Source of the DNA: Actinomycetes bacterium
GTDB taxonomy: Bacteria > Actinomycetota > Actinomycetes > DATJPE01
Assembly: GCA_035506535.1 (NCBI GenBank)
Contig: DATJPE010000040.1
Location: 1 to 40,648 of the forward strand
Length of the DNA: 40,648 nucleotides
Direction: 5' to 3'
The position numbers and the translations under genes are program-made. The notes under the pieces are model-generated. The model was not told where the DNA came from. It did not search any database and was given only the letters and a program-made list of their open reading frames with translations. This document shows positions 17,505 to 26,496 of the stretch, piece by piece; positions within the stretch are counted from its first letter, which is position 1; each line of letters opens with the position of its first letter.

Positions 17505-18356
17505 GTGGCCCAGCGCAAGGCGGCATCGGTGAGCGACCTGCTGCGGTACCGCCCTGGCTCGTCCGACCCCGCGGTGGCCAACGCCCGGGCCACGCCCGGC
17601 GCACCGGGCAAGCGGCGAGAGACCGAAGCGGCGACCGCCCTCCTCGAGGCGCGACTGTCGACTCTGCAGGAGCAGCTGTACGCCGAGGGCGTCACGGGTG
17701 GCCACCGTCGCCTGCTCCTCGTGCTCCAGGGGATGGACACGGCGGGCAAGGACGGCACGGTGCGCCGCGTCATGGGCCAGGTCGACCCGGCGGGCGTACG
17801 GGTCACCTCGTTCAAGGCACCGACCCGCACCGAGCTGCGGCACGACTTCCTCTGGCGGGTCGAGCGGGCGGTGCCCCCGCCCGGGTTCGTCGGCATCTTC
17901 AACCGAAGCCACTACGAGGACGTCCTCGTGGCGCGGGTACACAGCCTCGTTCCCGAGGCCGAGTGGTCCACCCGATACGACCGGATCAACGCCTTCGAGC
18001 GCCGCCTGGTGGACGAGGGCACTCACCTGGTCAAGGTGTTCCTGCACATCAGCTCAGCGGAGCAGAAGGCGCGCCTGCTGGCCCGGCTCGACGACCCGAC
18101 CAAGCACTGGAAGTTCAACCCCGGCGACGTCGACGAGCGGTACCGGTGGGCCGACTACACCCGTGCCTACGCCGACGCGCTGGTGCGCTGCAGCACGGAG
18201 TACGCCCCGTGGTACGTCGTACCGGCCGACCGCAAGTGGTACCGCGACTTCGCCATCGCCTCCCTGCTCGTCGAGGCGCTCAGCCACATGGCGCCGCAGT
18301 ACCCCCCGGCTGCCTTCGACGTCGACGAGCAGCGCGCCCGGGTCCTCGCCACCTGA
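17505..18356 (+). CDS. Polyphosphate kinase 2 family protein
   Basis: The 283-residue PPK2 moves phosphate between polyphosphate and nucleotides. The Walker A segment is LQGMDTAGKDGTVRRV (about residues 75-90), Walker B is FNRSHYEDVLVARVH and the lid region is DPTKHWKFNPGDVDER. Single-domain class I enzymes usually phosphorylate ADP or GDP. The GTG at 17505 has AGGAGG 5 nt upstream and beats the out-of-frame ATG at 17501. A TAGCCT -10 candidate lies at 17465-17470. It is first in a forward cassette with peroxiredoxin, ABM-like and DUF1801 genes. Confidence 0.95.
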   Translation: MAQRKAASVSDLLRYRPGSSDPAVANARATPGAPGKRRETEAATALLEARLSTLQEQLYAEGVTGGHRRLLLVLQGMDTAGKDGTVRRVMGQVDPAGVRVTSFKAPTRTELRHDFLWRVERAVPPPGFVGIFNRSHYEDVLVARVHSLVPEAEWSTRYDRINAFERRLVDEGTHLVKVFLHISSAEQKARLLARLDDPTKHWKFNPGDVDERYRWADYTRAYADALVRCSTEYAPWYVVPADRKWYRDFAIASLLVEALSHMAPQYPPAAFDVDEQRARVLAT

Positions 18357-18451
18357 GCGGGCATGAGCCGGCCGTCGGCGACTGGCTGGCCCGATCCGTG
18401 GCCGACGCGCGCGGGCTTGGGTTGCGAGCCGCTCGCGCCGATGACTCAGGC

Positions 18452-18913
18452 ATGGCGATCCTCGTCGGGGCGCTCGCGCCCGACTTCACCCTGCCCGGGT
18501 GGTACGACGGCGCCGGCGGGTACACGCTCTCGGCGGAGCGAGGGCATCCGGTGATCCTCGTGTTCTACCCCAGTGACGAAGGGCTCGTCTGCACCCGCCA
18601 GCTGTGCTCCTACTCCGACAACCTCTCCGAGCTGCGGTCACGCGACGCGGTGGTGTGGGCTATCTCCCCGCAGAGCGTTGAGTCCCACCGGGAGTTCGCC
18701 CAGGGCCGGGCGCTGCGGATGCCGCTGCTCTCCGACCCTGACGGCGGGGTCGCGCGGGCGTACGGGATCCTCGGGCCGATGGGACTGCGTCGCTCGGTGT
18801 TCCTCGTGGACGCGGAGGGCCGCATCGCCTGGCGCCGCGTCACCGCGTTGAGCCTGACCTTCCCCAGCGTGGCCGAGGTGCGGGCCGCCCTCGAGGACGC
18901 CCGCGCCGCCTGA
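18452..18913 (+). CDS. Peroxiredoxin (AhpC/TSA, PrxQ-like)
   Basis: The 153-residue thioredoxin-fold protein has APDFTLPGWYDG near the start, then VILVFYPSDEGLVCTRQLC, with the peroxidatic C47 and a possible resolving C52 at the PrxQ/Bcp spacing. GPMGLRRSVFLVDAEGRIAWRR is the typical last sheet. The usual Thr/Ser of the active-site motif P-x3-T-x2-C is replaced by Gly44, which may lower or change activity. The ATG at 18452 gives the family length; an upstream extension in the same frame looks non-coding. It probably reduces hydroperoxides in the cytosol. Confidence 0.88.
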   Translation: MAILVGALAPDFTLPGWYDGAGGYTLSAERGHPVILVFYPSDEGLVCTRQLCSYSDNLSELRSRDAVVWAISPQSVESHREFAQGRALRMPLLSDPDGGVARAYGILGPMGLRRSVFLVDAEGRIAWRRVTALSLTFPSVAEVRAALEDARAA

Positions 18914-19031
18914 CGACGTCTCGAACCTCCGCACCGCCAGGCCCGCGATTGCGCGGAACCGGCGGGGCGGACTCATGCCATGGCGGTCGGGAGACTTCGC
19001 GACGAGGGGTCCACGCGACCTGCCCCCCGAC

Positions 19032-19037
19032 TAGGGT
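19032..19037 (+). promoter_or_regulatory. -10 box TAGGGT upstream of ABM-like gene
   Basis: TAGGGT lies 6 nt before an ATG at 19044 that is in frame with the gene below. The ribosome site at the ATG at 19122 favours a transcript start here and translation from 19122. Confidence 0.4.
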
Positions 19038-19121
19038 CCCGCCATGCGGGTCTCGGGGGCCCGCGACACCCCTCGCCGCCCAGCCCGGCAGGGTCCTGGG
19101 CGCTCCGATCTGGAGGTCGGC

Positions 19122-19412
19122 ATGTACGCACGCGTCAGTGATCTCACCGGGCCCACCGACCGCATCGACGACGGCATCGCGCAGTACCGCGACATGGTGC
19201 TGCCCGCGGTCCAGCACATGGACGGCTTCCAGCGGGCGTACCTGCTGGTGGACCGTGAGCTCGGACGGACTCTGTCCATCACCGTCTGGGACAGCGAGGC
19301 GGCCATGCGCGCGAGTGAGGATCTCGTGACCCCGTTGCGCAACCAGATCACCGAGACCATCTCGGCCAAGGCCGAGGTGAGCCGCTACGAGGTCGTCGTC
19401 GCCACCGCCTGA
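19122..19412 (+). CDS. ABM-like dimeric alpha/beta-barrel protein
   Basis: The 96-residue protein MYARVSDLTGPTDRIDDGI... has the antibiotic-biosynthesis-monooxygenase layout: an N-terminal strand, a helix (RIDDGIAQYRDMVLPAVQ), the strand FQRAYLLVD, the strand TLSITVWDS, the helix EAAMRAS and a last strand SRYEVVVATA. Members include heme-degrading enzymes and many small stress proteins; no heme ligand can be assigned. GGAGGT 5 nt before the ATG at 19122 decides the start over the ATG at 19044. It is followed by a long hairpin. Confidence 0.75.
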   Translation: MYARVSDLTGPTDRIDDGIAQYRDMVLPAVQHMDGFQRAYLLVDRELGRTLSITVWDSEAAMRASEDLVTPLRNQITETISAKAEVSRYEVVVATA

Positions 19413-19415
19413 GCC

Positions 19416-19472
19416 CGATTGAGCGGAATCGGGGGTCCACGCACGCTGGGGGTCCCCGATTCCGCTCAATCG
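19416..19472. terminator. Hairpin terminator, 19-bp perfect stem, 19-nt loop
   Basis: CGATTGAGCGGAATCGGGG (19416-19434) pairs perfectly with 19454-19472. It lies 4 nt after the ABM-like stop and before the DUF1801 gene, both forward. Confidence 0.75.
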
Positions 19473-19546
19473 ACGATCCATCGGTGAGCGGGACGGCACC
19501 TGGCCAGTCGGGACAACGGTCCGTGGGGATGAGGGAGGTCGTGGTC

Positions 19547-19921
19547 GTGGGCGAGGTGGATGACTACCTCGCGGGGCTCGATCCGCCAGATCGGGCTGCC
19601 TTCGCGCGGGTGCGTGACGTCGCGCTGGAGGTGGTCCCGGACGCGGGCCAGGGGAGCACGTACGGCATGCCTGCCCTGACCCACGCCGGCAAGCCGCTGC
19701 TCGCCTTCCGCGCGGCGAAGGCCCACCTCAGCGTCTTCCCGTGCAGCGGCTGGGTCGTCGACCAGGTGCGGGACCGCCTCGAGGGGTTCTCCCTGTCCAG
19801 CGGCACCATCCGCTTCACCGCCGAGCGTCCCTTGCCCGACGCGGCCGTCCGCGCGGTGGTCGAGGCACGGATGCGAGAGATCGACCACGGCCGACCGAAA
19901 GGCGGCACCCCCGGTGCCTGA
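19547..19921 (+). CDS. DUF1801/YdhG-like protein
   Basis: This protein of about 124 residues starts VGEVDDYLAGLDPPDRAAFARVRDV and contains GSTYGMPALTHAGKPLLAFRAAKAHLSVFP and FSLSSGTIRFTAERPLP, the conserved core of DUF1801. Relatives such as B. subtilis Fra were proposed as iron chaperones, but for most members the role is unknown. GGGAGG 8 nt before the GTG at 19547 favours this start; ATGs at 19529 and 19484 lie in frame upstream. It closes the forward cassette. Confidence 0.8.
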   Translation: MGEVDDYLAGLDPPDRAAFARVRDVALEVVPDAGQGSTYGMPALTHAGKPLLAFRAAKAHLSVFPCSGWVVDQVRDRLEGFSLSSGTIRFTAERPLPDAAVRAVVEARMREIDHGRPKGGTPGA

Positions 19922-19940
19922 GTCCGGTCTCCCGCGTCCG

Positions 19941-20000
19941 CCGAGTGTGACGTTGTTGCCTCCATAGCCCCTTGGTGCGGGACAACGACGTCACGCTCGG
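19941..20000. terminator. Bidirectional hairpin terminator with wobble pairs
   Basis: CCGAGTGTGACGTTGTTGCC (19941-19960) pairs with 19981-20000; most differences are T/C changes, giving G-U pairs in one RNA. It lies between the convergent DUF1801 and treY genes. Confidence 0.75.
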
Positions 20001-20019
20001 CGATGTAGGGGGGTGGGGG

Positions 20020-22410
20020 TCACGGCAGGCGGGTCAGCAGGGCGACCGGCAGCCCCGTCAGGAGGTCGGCCAGCCGGACGTCGCCGCCCCAGGTGCTGCC
20101 GGAGAGCTCCTCCCGCCACGCCCCGCGCAGCTGCAGGAGCGTGTCGTCCCAGCCACCGCGGCGCGCCAGGCGGGCCGGCAGCCGGGTCGCGACGACCACG
20201 ACGTCCGCGCCGCGCCCGAAGGCGACCATGTGCTCGGCGGCCGGGCCGCGAGCGCTCAGCCGCGTGTACGTCGCGTCCGCACCGATGCACTCGGCCCGCT
20301 CGCGGCGTACCCGCAACGCCGTGGCCACCAGGTGGACCTTCTCCGCGTCGGGTCCCTCCCCGCCGTCCAACCAGGCGGCGTGCGCACCGAAGTCGACCAG
20401 CCGGCGGTTGTCGGGGTCGACCAGCGACCGGTCGATCGCCTCGCATCCCTGGTAGACGTCGGGTACCCCGGGCATCAGCAGCTGGACGAGCTTCGCGGAC
20501 AGCGTGTTCGACCGGGCGAAGGGCTCGAGCACGGCGACGAGCGCCGCCACCGGCGCCAGGACGACCGGGTCGTCCAGCGCGGCCGCCAGCCAGCCCTGGA
20601 CGGCCGCCTCGTAGGCCGTGTCGACCGACTGCCAGGACGTCTCGCGCTTGGCCTCGCGCAGCGCCTTGGTGACGAAGTCGGCCATCCGCTCGGGCCTGAC
20701 CGGCCAGGCGCCGACCAGGTTCTGCCAGACCAGGTACGCCACCTGCGGGCTGGGCACGTCCGGCGTGGCGGCGTGACGCTCGGCGGCCCACCGGAAGGCG
20801 TCGAAGGCGCGGCGGGCCTCGCCGGGCAGCTCGCTGAGGACCGCGAGGCGCAGGCGCAGGTCCTCCGAGCGTTTCGTGTCATGGGTGGACAACGTCGTCA
20901 TGCCGTGCGGCCACCGCTCCTGCTGGCGCCTCGCCCAGGCGTGGAAGGCGTCGACGCCCACGTGTGAGCCGGTCGGGTCGCCGCCCACCTCGCACAACGA
21001 CACGAGCGGGTACCAGCGATAGAACGCGGTGTCCTCGACGCCCTTGGCCATCACCGGGCCGGTCGTCTGCTGGAAGCGCACCACGAACTCGTCCTTGCGC
21101 GCGCTGCGCCCGAAGCGCCCGAGTGCCAGGTCGCGCAGCGCGCCGACCTCGTCGGCCAGGTCGGGGGCGTACGCCGCTGCCGCGGCCGCTGCCGCCGTCA
21201 GCACCGCGACGCTCTCGGCGGGCGGGTCCTCGCCCGGGCAGACGTACGCGCGGTAGACCGGCATGCGAGCGAGCAGTTCGACGAGGGCGTCGGTCAGCGC
21301 GCGCGGACTGTGGTCGCGCAGCTGCACGTCCTCGTCCCCGACCGACTCGACGACGGCGACCAGGCGCTCGACCTCGGCCCCGAGAAGCCGCCGCGCCACC
21401 TCGCGCTTGGCGCTGAGCGCCACCTCGTCGAAGGGCTCCGGGACGGGCAGTAGCTCGGCGTGCAGGTGCGTGAGGCGAGCGAGCCCGGCGGTGTCGATGA
21501 ACAGGCCGTCCACCGCCCGCAGCGCGTCGTACCCGGTGGTCCCCGCGCAGCGCCAGTCGAGCGGCAGCTGCTCGTCCTCCTCGAGCACCTTCTCGACGAC
21601 CACCCACGCGCCATCCGTCGCCAGGTGCAGGCGGCGCAGGTACGTCCGCGGGTCGGCGAGGCCGTCAGGGTGGTCGATGCGCAGCCCGTCCACCTTGCCC
21701 TCGGCCACCAGCGCGACGAGCAGCGCGTGGCTCTCGGCGAACACCTGCGCGTCCTCGACCCTGATCGCGGCCAGGGTGTCGATGTCGAAGAAGCGGCGGT
21801 AGTTCAGCTCGTCGTCGCCGACCCGCCAGTACGCCAGCCGGTAGTGCTGGGCGTCGAGCAGGTCCGGGAGCGGCAGGTCCTCGGTGCCCGGACGGACCGG
21901 GAGCACGTGGTCGTGGTAGCGCAGCAGCGGCCGGGCACCGGAGCGGTCGATCACGAGCTCGCCGGCGTCGAGCACCTCGCCGATCCGCCGGCCGAGCACG
22001 GGCACGAGGACCGGCTGCGCAGCGGACCAGTCGACGTCGAACCAGCGCGCGTACGGCGAGTCCGGCCCGCGCTCGAGCACCGACCACATCGCCTGGTTGA
22101 GCGTCTCGGGGACGGGCAGGGCCATGTGGTTGGGCACGACGTCCACGACCACACCGAGGCCGTGCTCGCGCAGCGCACGAGTCATCCGGTCGAAGCCCTC
22201 CGCTCCGCCGAGGTCGGCGTCGAGGGCCGAGTGGTCGACGACGTCGTAGCCGTGCGTGGACCCCGGCACCGCCTGGAGCACGGGGGAGAGGTACACGTGC
22301 GAGACGCCGAGACGGGCGAGGTACGGTGCGAGCGTCGCGACGTCGTCGAAGCCGACCTCGGGCCGCAGTTGGAGCCGGTAGGTCGCCACCGGTGCCCGAC
22401 GATCGGACAT
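20020..22410 (-). CDS. treY: Malto-oligosyltrehalose synthase
   Basis: The 796-residue GH13 enzyme converts the reducing end of malto-oligosaccharides to an alpha,alpha-1,1 trehalosyl end by intramolecular transglycosylation. The N-terminus VATYRLQLRPEVGFDDVA is typical of TreY. GSTHGYDVVDH and VVVDVVPNHMA form barrel contacts. VDGLRIDHPDGLADP holds the nucleophile Asp, VVEKVLEEDEQLP the acid Glu, and STHDTKRSEDLRLRL the third acid. It starts 6 nt after the treX stop, so the pair is an operon. A wobble hairpin follows its stop. Confidence 0.97.
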   Translation of the reverse strand: MSDRRAPVATYRLQLRPEVGFDDVATLAPYLARLGVSHVYLSPVLQAVPGSTHGYDVVDHSALDADLGGAEGFDRMTRALREHGLGVVVDVVPNHMALPVPETLNQAMWSVLERGPDSPYARWFDVDWSAAQPVLVPVLGRRIGEVLDAGELVIDRSGARPLLRYHDHVLPVRPGTEDLPLPDLLDAQHYRLAYWRVGDDELNYRRFFDIDTLAAIRVEDAQVFAESHALLVALVAEGKVDGLRIDHPDGLADPRTYLRRLHLATDGAWVVVEKVLEEDEQLPLDWRCAGTTGYDALRAVDGLFIDTAGLARLTHLHAELLPVPEPFDEVALSAKREVARRLLGAEVERLVAVVESVGDEDVQLRDHSPRALTDALVELLARMPVYRAYVCPGEDPPAESVAVLTAAAAAAAAYAPDLADEVGALRDLALGRFGRSARKDEFVVRFQQTTGPVMAKGVEDTAFYRWYPLVSLCEVGGDPTGSHVGVDAFHAWARRQQERWPHGMTTLSTHDTKRSEDLRLRLAVLSELPGEARRAFDAFRWAAERHAATPDVPSPQVAYLVWQNLVGAWPVRPERMADFVTKALREAKRETSWQSVDTAYEAAVQGWLAAALDDPVVLAPVAALVAVLEPFARSNTLSAKLVQLLMPGVPDVYQGCEAIDRSLVDPDNRRLVDFGAHAAWLDGGEGPDAEKVHLVATALRVRRERAECIGADATYTRLSARGPAAEHMVAFGRGADVVVVATRLPARLARRGGWDDTLLQLRGAWREELSGSTWGGDVRLADLLTGLPVALLTRLP

Positions 22411-22416
22411 CTCCGG

Positions 22417-24546
22417 TCAGGGGATGCGGCGCAGCAGCACCGCCGAGCGTCCCTCGACGCTCATCGACTCACCCGCCCGCACCGGCGAGACCCGCTGCGG
22501 GGCAGCGCGCTGGCTCCGCCTGCGCCCCGGCTCCTCGACGGTGTCGAGCTCGATCTCCCAGCGCGCCCCCCACTGCGCGGATGGCAGCGTGAAGTCCAGC
22601 GGGGTCTCGTGCGCGTTGAACAGCAGCAGGAACGAGTCGTCGACGATGCGCTGGCCCTGCGGGCCGGGACTTGTGATGGCCTCGCCGTTGAGGAACACGG
22701 CGAGGGTACGTGCGAAGCCGTTCTCCCAGTCCTCGTCGGCCATCAGCTGGCCGTCCGTGTCGAACCACGCAAGGTCGTGCAGGTCGTTGGACCCGCGAAC
22801 CCCGGTGAAGAAGCGGCGGCGCCGGAAGACCGGGTGCTCCTCGCGCAGCCGGGTGAGGCGGGCAGTGAAGTCGACGAGCTCGGCGTTGGTCTTGGCGAGC
22901 TCCCAGTCCACCCACGTCAGCTCGTTGTCCTGGCAATAGGCGTTGTTGTTGCCCTGCTGCGTGCGACCCATCTCGTCGCCGTGCAGCAGCATGGGGACGC
23001 CCTGGGAGAGCAGCAGGGTGGTGAGGAAGTTGCGCTGCTGCCGGCGACGCAGCTTCAGCGCGTGCGTGTCCTTCGTCGGGCCCTCGTGGCCGCAGTTCCA
23101 GGAGCGGTTGTGGCTCTCGCCATCCGCGTTGTTCTCCCCGTTCGCCTCGTTGTGCTTTTCGTTGTACGACACCAGGTCCCGCAGCGTGAAGCCGTCGTGG
23201 GCGGTCACGAAGTTCACCGAGGCGTACGGCTTGCGCCCGCTCGAGGCGTACAGGTCGCTGGAGCCGGTGATCCTGGACGCGAACTCGGGGACGCTGGAGT
23301 ACTCACCTCGCCAGAAGTCGCGCACGGTGTCGCGGTACTTGCCGTTCCACTCCGTCCACAGCGGGGGGAACCCGCCGACCTGGTAGCCGCCGTCGCCGAT
23401 GTCCCATGGCTCGGCGATGAGCTTCGCCTGTGACACCACCGGGTCTTGGTGCACGAGGTCGAAGAATGCGGAGAGCCGGTCCACCTCGTGGAACTGCCGG
23501 GCCAGCGTCGCCGCGAGGTCGAAGCGGAAGCCGTCGACGTGCATCTCGGTGACCCAGTAGCGCAGCGAGTCCATGATGAGCTGCAGGACGTGCGGGCTGC
23601 GCATGAGCAGGCTGTTCCCCGTGCCCGTCGTGTCGTAGTAGTGGGCCTTCGCGGAGTCGACCAGACGGTAGTAGTTCGCGTTGTCGAGGCCGCGGAACGA
23701 CAGCGTCGGCCCGAGCTCGTTGCCCTCGGCGGTGTGGTTGTAGACGACGTCGAGGATGACCTCGATGCCCTCCGCGTGCAGGGTCCTCACCATCGCCTTG
23801 AACTCCGAGACCTGCTCGCCGCGCGTCCCGCTCGAGGCGTACTCGTTGTGCGGGGCGAGGAAGCCGATGGTGTTGTAGCCCCAGTAGTTGGACAGGCCTC
23901 GCTCCTGCAGGTGGTGGTCCTGCACGAACTGGTGGACCGGCATGAGCTCGACGGTCGTGACCCCGATGCGCTTGAGGTGGCTCACCGTCGCGGGGTGGGC
24001 CATGCCCGCGTACGTGCCGCGCAGCGGTTCGGGGATCTCGGGATGCAGCTTCGTCATCCCTTTGACGTGCGCCTCGTAGATCACCGTCTCGTGGTAGGGC
24101 GTGCGCGGACGCCGGTCGTCACCCCAGTCGAAGAACGGGTTGACCACGACGGACTTCATCATGTGCGGGGCGCTGTCGGAGTCGTTGATCGCGTCGGGGT
24201 CGTCGAAGCGGTAGCCGAAGCAGGCCTCGTCCCAGTCGATGCGCCCGTCGATCGCCTTGGCGTACGGGTCCAGCAGCAGCTTGGCCGCGTTGCAGCGGTG
24301 CCCCTCCTCCGGGGAGTAGGGGCCGAACACCCGGTAGCCGTACCGCTGGCCCGGTCCGACGCCGTTGAGGTAGCCGTGCCACACGAACGCGTCGACCTCG
24401 GCCAGCTCGACCCGGGTCTCGCGCCCGGCGTCGTCGAACAGGCACAGGTCCACACGCTCGGCGACCTCGCTGAAGAGGGCGAAGTTCGTCCCGGCACCGT
24501 CGAAGGTGGCGCCGAGCGGATAAGGCTGGCCGGGCCAGACGAGCAC
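22417..24546 (-). CDS. treX: Glycogen debranching enzyme (TreX/GlgX)
   Basis: The 709-residue GH13 isoamylase-type enzyme cleaves alpha-1,6 branches of glycogen. The N-terminal CBM48-like domain reads PYPLGATFDGAGTNFALFSE and WHGYLNGVGPGQRYGYRVFGPY. Catalytic sites are VDGFRFDLAA (nucleophile), LIAEPWDIG (acid) and FVTAHDGFTLRDLV. DEMGRTQQGNNNAYCQDNE is characteristic of TreX/GlgX. The start is GTG at 24546 with a purine-rich GAGGTGG just upstream. Adjacency to treY supports TreX: it supplies linear chains for trehalose synthesis. Confidence 0.96.
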   Translation of the reverse strand: MLVWPGQPYPLGATFDGAGTNFALFSEVAERVDLCLFDDAGRETRVELAEVDAFVWHGYLNGVGPGQRYGYRVFGPYSPEEGHRCNAAKLLLDPYAKAIDGRIDWDEACFGYRFDDPDAINDSDSAPHMMKSVVVNPFFDWGDDRRPRTPYHETVIYEAHVKGMTKLHPEIPEPLRGTYAGMAHPATVSHLKRIGVTTVELMPVHQFVQDHHLQERGLSNYWGYNTIGFLAPHNEYASSGTRGEQVSEFKAMVRTLHAEGIEVILDVVYNHTAEGNELGPTLSFRGLDNANYYRLVDSAKAHYYDTTGTGNSLLMRSPHVLQLIMDSLRYWVTEMHVDGFRFDLAATLARQFHEVDRLSAFFDLVHQDPVVSQAKLIAEPWDIGDGGYQVGGFPPLWTEWNGKYRDTVRDFWRGEYSSVPEFASRITGSSDLYASSGRKPYASVNFVTAHDGFTLRDLVSYNEKHNEANGENNADGESHNRSWNCGHEGPTKDTHALKLRRRQQRNFLTTLLLSQGVPMLLHGDEMGRTQQGNNNAYCQDNELTWVDWELAKTNAELVDFTARLTRLREEHPVFRRRRFFTGVRGSNDLHDLAWFDTDGQLMADEDWENGFARTLAVFLNGEAITSPGPQGQRIVDDSFLLLFNAHETPLDFTLPSAQWGARWEIELDTVEEPGRRRSQRAAPQRVSPVRAGESMSVEGRSAVLLRRIP

Positions 24547-24624
24547 GGTCCACCTCAGGGTTCGTAGGGCGTCGTGGTCGCGGCGTCGTCGCTCGACGCG
24601 GGGGCGCGACGCCCCTACCCTGCC

Positions 24625-26496
24625 CTACCGCGCTGCCCGAGCGCGCGCGAGGAGCAGATCCCGGAGGGCGGGATGCCTCCCCAGCGGTTCAGCCAGGAAG
24701 CTGACGCCCGCCGCTTCCGCCTGCGACCGAACCTGGTCGCTCAGGCGGCCCGGGGCCAGGATCAGCGGGGCGAGCGCCAGGGGGCCGACCACGCCGGCGG
24801 CGCGCAGGCCGTGTACCGCGTCCGCCACTGAGGGCGACACGGACGCGTACGCCGTGCGCACGGGGACGCCGAGCCGCGCCGCCAGCGCCGCCGCGACCCC
24901 GTCGCACGTGGCCGCGTGCGCCACGCCGCGTGACCCGGCAGCGGCGAGGACGACTCCGCGGGCGGCGTCCGCCCCGCTCTCGCGCAGCCGGTCGTGCAAC
25001 ACGCGCAGCACCCGCTCGTCCGGGGTGCCCGGGTCGGGTACGAGCACCTCCGCGACCCGCGCCGTCCCGGCGGCGCCCGCTACGTCGACCCGCGCGTGGT
25101 GCCCGTCCGCGAGCAGGAGGGGCACCACGACTGCCCGGGGGCCGGCGGCGGACACCGCGAGGCACAGGGCCGGCTGCTCGTGGTCCAGCCAGCCGACGGA
25201 CGCGTCGTGCCCGTCGGCCCGCAGGTCCTCGACCAGGGCGCGCACGACGGCGGCGTGCCGCGGGTCCGGGCTGCCGTGCGCGGCGAGCACGATCGGGGTC
25301 GCGGCCGCCGACGGGCCGAGCGCCTCGGCGAGCGGGACGACGTCTCCGACGACCACGACGGCCGGGGAGCGCACACCTCGTGCCGCCGCGACCGCGGCGA
25401 CGTCGGCCAGCGTGGCGAGGGTGGTGCGCTGGCGTGCGGTCGTGCCCTCCTCGACGACGGCGACCGGGGTGCTCGACCGGCGACCGGCTCGGATGAGGCA
25501 GGTGGCGGCCTCGGCGAGGCGGCCGACGCCCATGAGGAGCACCAGGGTCGCGTCGAGCGCCGCGAGCGAGGTCCAGTCGACCTCGGCGTCGTGCAGCGAG
25601 ACGACCGTGAAGGCGCGGGCGATCCCGCGGTGGGTGATCGGGATCCCCGCGGCTGCCGGGACCGCGACGGCGGAGGTGACGCCCGGCACGACCTCCACGG
25701 TGACGCCGGCCGCCACGCAGGCGAGGGCCTCCTCACCGCCTCGGCCCAGCACATACGGGTCGCCGCCCTTGAGACGGACGACGCGCAGTCCGGCCCGGGC
25801 GCGCTCGACGAGCAGGGCGTCGATATCGGCCTGGCTGAGCGTGTGGGCGTGGGGCGCCTTCCCCGCCTCGACCACCTCCACGTCGGGGTCGAGCTCCGCC
25901 AGCAGCGCGCGGGGGGCGAGGCGGTCCACCACGACGACGTCGGCCTGGGCCAGGAGCGCGCGTCCCCTGGTGGTGATCAGGCCCGGGTCGCCGGGGCCAC
26001 CTCCGACGAGCGCCACATGACCCGCGCCCGGGCGGGTCCGGCGCAGCGGCAGGCTCCCGCTGTCGAGCGCCGCGGCCAGGGCGCCGCGCAGGCGCAGCGC
26101 CCGGCGCGGGTCGCCGCCGGCGGTCACCGAGACGGTGACGTCCCCGCGCCGTACCACGCCCGGGGTCCAGGCGGCCGAGGCTTCCGCCGCATCGGCGCGG
26201 ACGCACCACAGCCGGCGCGCCTCGGCGGCGGCCGCCACCGCGGCGTCGGTGCCGGGGTCGCCGGTCGCGGTGTGCACCAGCCAGACGTCGTCGAGGTCCG
26301 CCTCGGTCCAGGCGCGACGGAGCAGCGCCAGCCGCGGGTCGTCGGTGATCTCCTCGCAGGCCCAGGGGGCGACGACGCGGACGGCGGCGCCGGCGTCGGC
26401 GAGCCCGTGGGCCCGGCGGGCGGCCACCGGGCCGCCCCCGACCACGAGGACGGCACGCCCGCGGACGTCCAGGTGCAGCGGATAGGACGCTGGCAT
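24625..26496 (-). CDS. Fused siroheme synthase: dehydrogenase, methyltransferase, CbiX-type chelatase
   Basis: The 623-residue protein has three parts. Residues 1-150 are a precorrin-2 dehydrogenase with the NAD motif VLVVGGGPVAARRA. Residues 158-395 are uroporphyrinogen-III C-methyltransferase: VALVGGGPGDPGLIT, RLKGGDPYVLGRGGEEA and GVTSAVAVPAAAGIPITHRG. Residues 400-623 are a CbiX/SirB chelatase: VLAAHGSPDPRHAAVV with its active-site His, LLLADGHHARVD with the second, and a degenerate second half. Together they could turn uroporphyrinogen III into siroheme in one chain. E. coli CysG lacks the CbiX part. The start codon shares one base with the stop of the zinc-ribbon gene (TGATG), so it is co-translated with sir, which needs the product. 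Confidence 0.93.
   Translation of the reverse strand: MPASYPLHLDVRGRAVLVVGGGPVAARRAHGLADAGAAVRVVAPWACEEITDDPRLALLRRAWTEADLDDVWLVHTATGDPGTDAAVAAAAEARRLWCVRADAAEASAAWTPGVVRRGDVTVSVTAGGDPRRALRLRGALAAALDSGSLPLRRTRPGAGHVALVGGGPGDPGLITTRGRALLAQADVVVVDRLAPRALLAELDPDVEVVEAGKAPHAHTLSQADIDALLVERARAGLRVVRLKGGDPYVLGRGGEEALACVAAGVTVEVVPGVTSAVAVPAAAGIPITHRGIARAFTVVSLHDAEVDWTSLAALDATLVLLMGVGRLAEAATCLIRAGRRSSTPVAVVEEGTTARQRTTLATLADVAAVAAARGVRSPAVVVVGDVVPLAEALGPSAAATPIVLAAHGSPDPRHAAVVRALVEDLRADGHDASVGWLDHEQPALCLAVSAAGPRAVVVPLLLADGHHARVDVAGAAGTARVAEVLVPDPGTPDERVLRVLHDRLRESGADAARGVVLAAAGSRGVAHAATCDGVAAALAARLGVPVRTAYASVSPSVADAVHGLRAAGVVGPLALAPLILAPGRLSDQVRSQAEAAGVSFLAEPLGRHPALRDLLLARARAAR

Noticed and set aside
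18930-18975. Possible degenerate copy of the 19416-19472 hairpin
   Set aside because: Only short arms pair (CCGCC/GGCGG and CGCG/CGCG) with large internal loops; similarity to the later hairpin is partial.
21460-23433. 657-residue forward open frame opposite treX-treY
   Set aside because: It spans the junction of two well-supported reverse genes and is rich in Val, Arg and Glu from reverse-complement codons.
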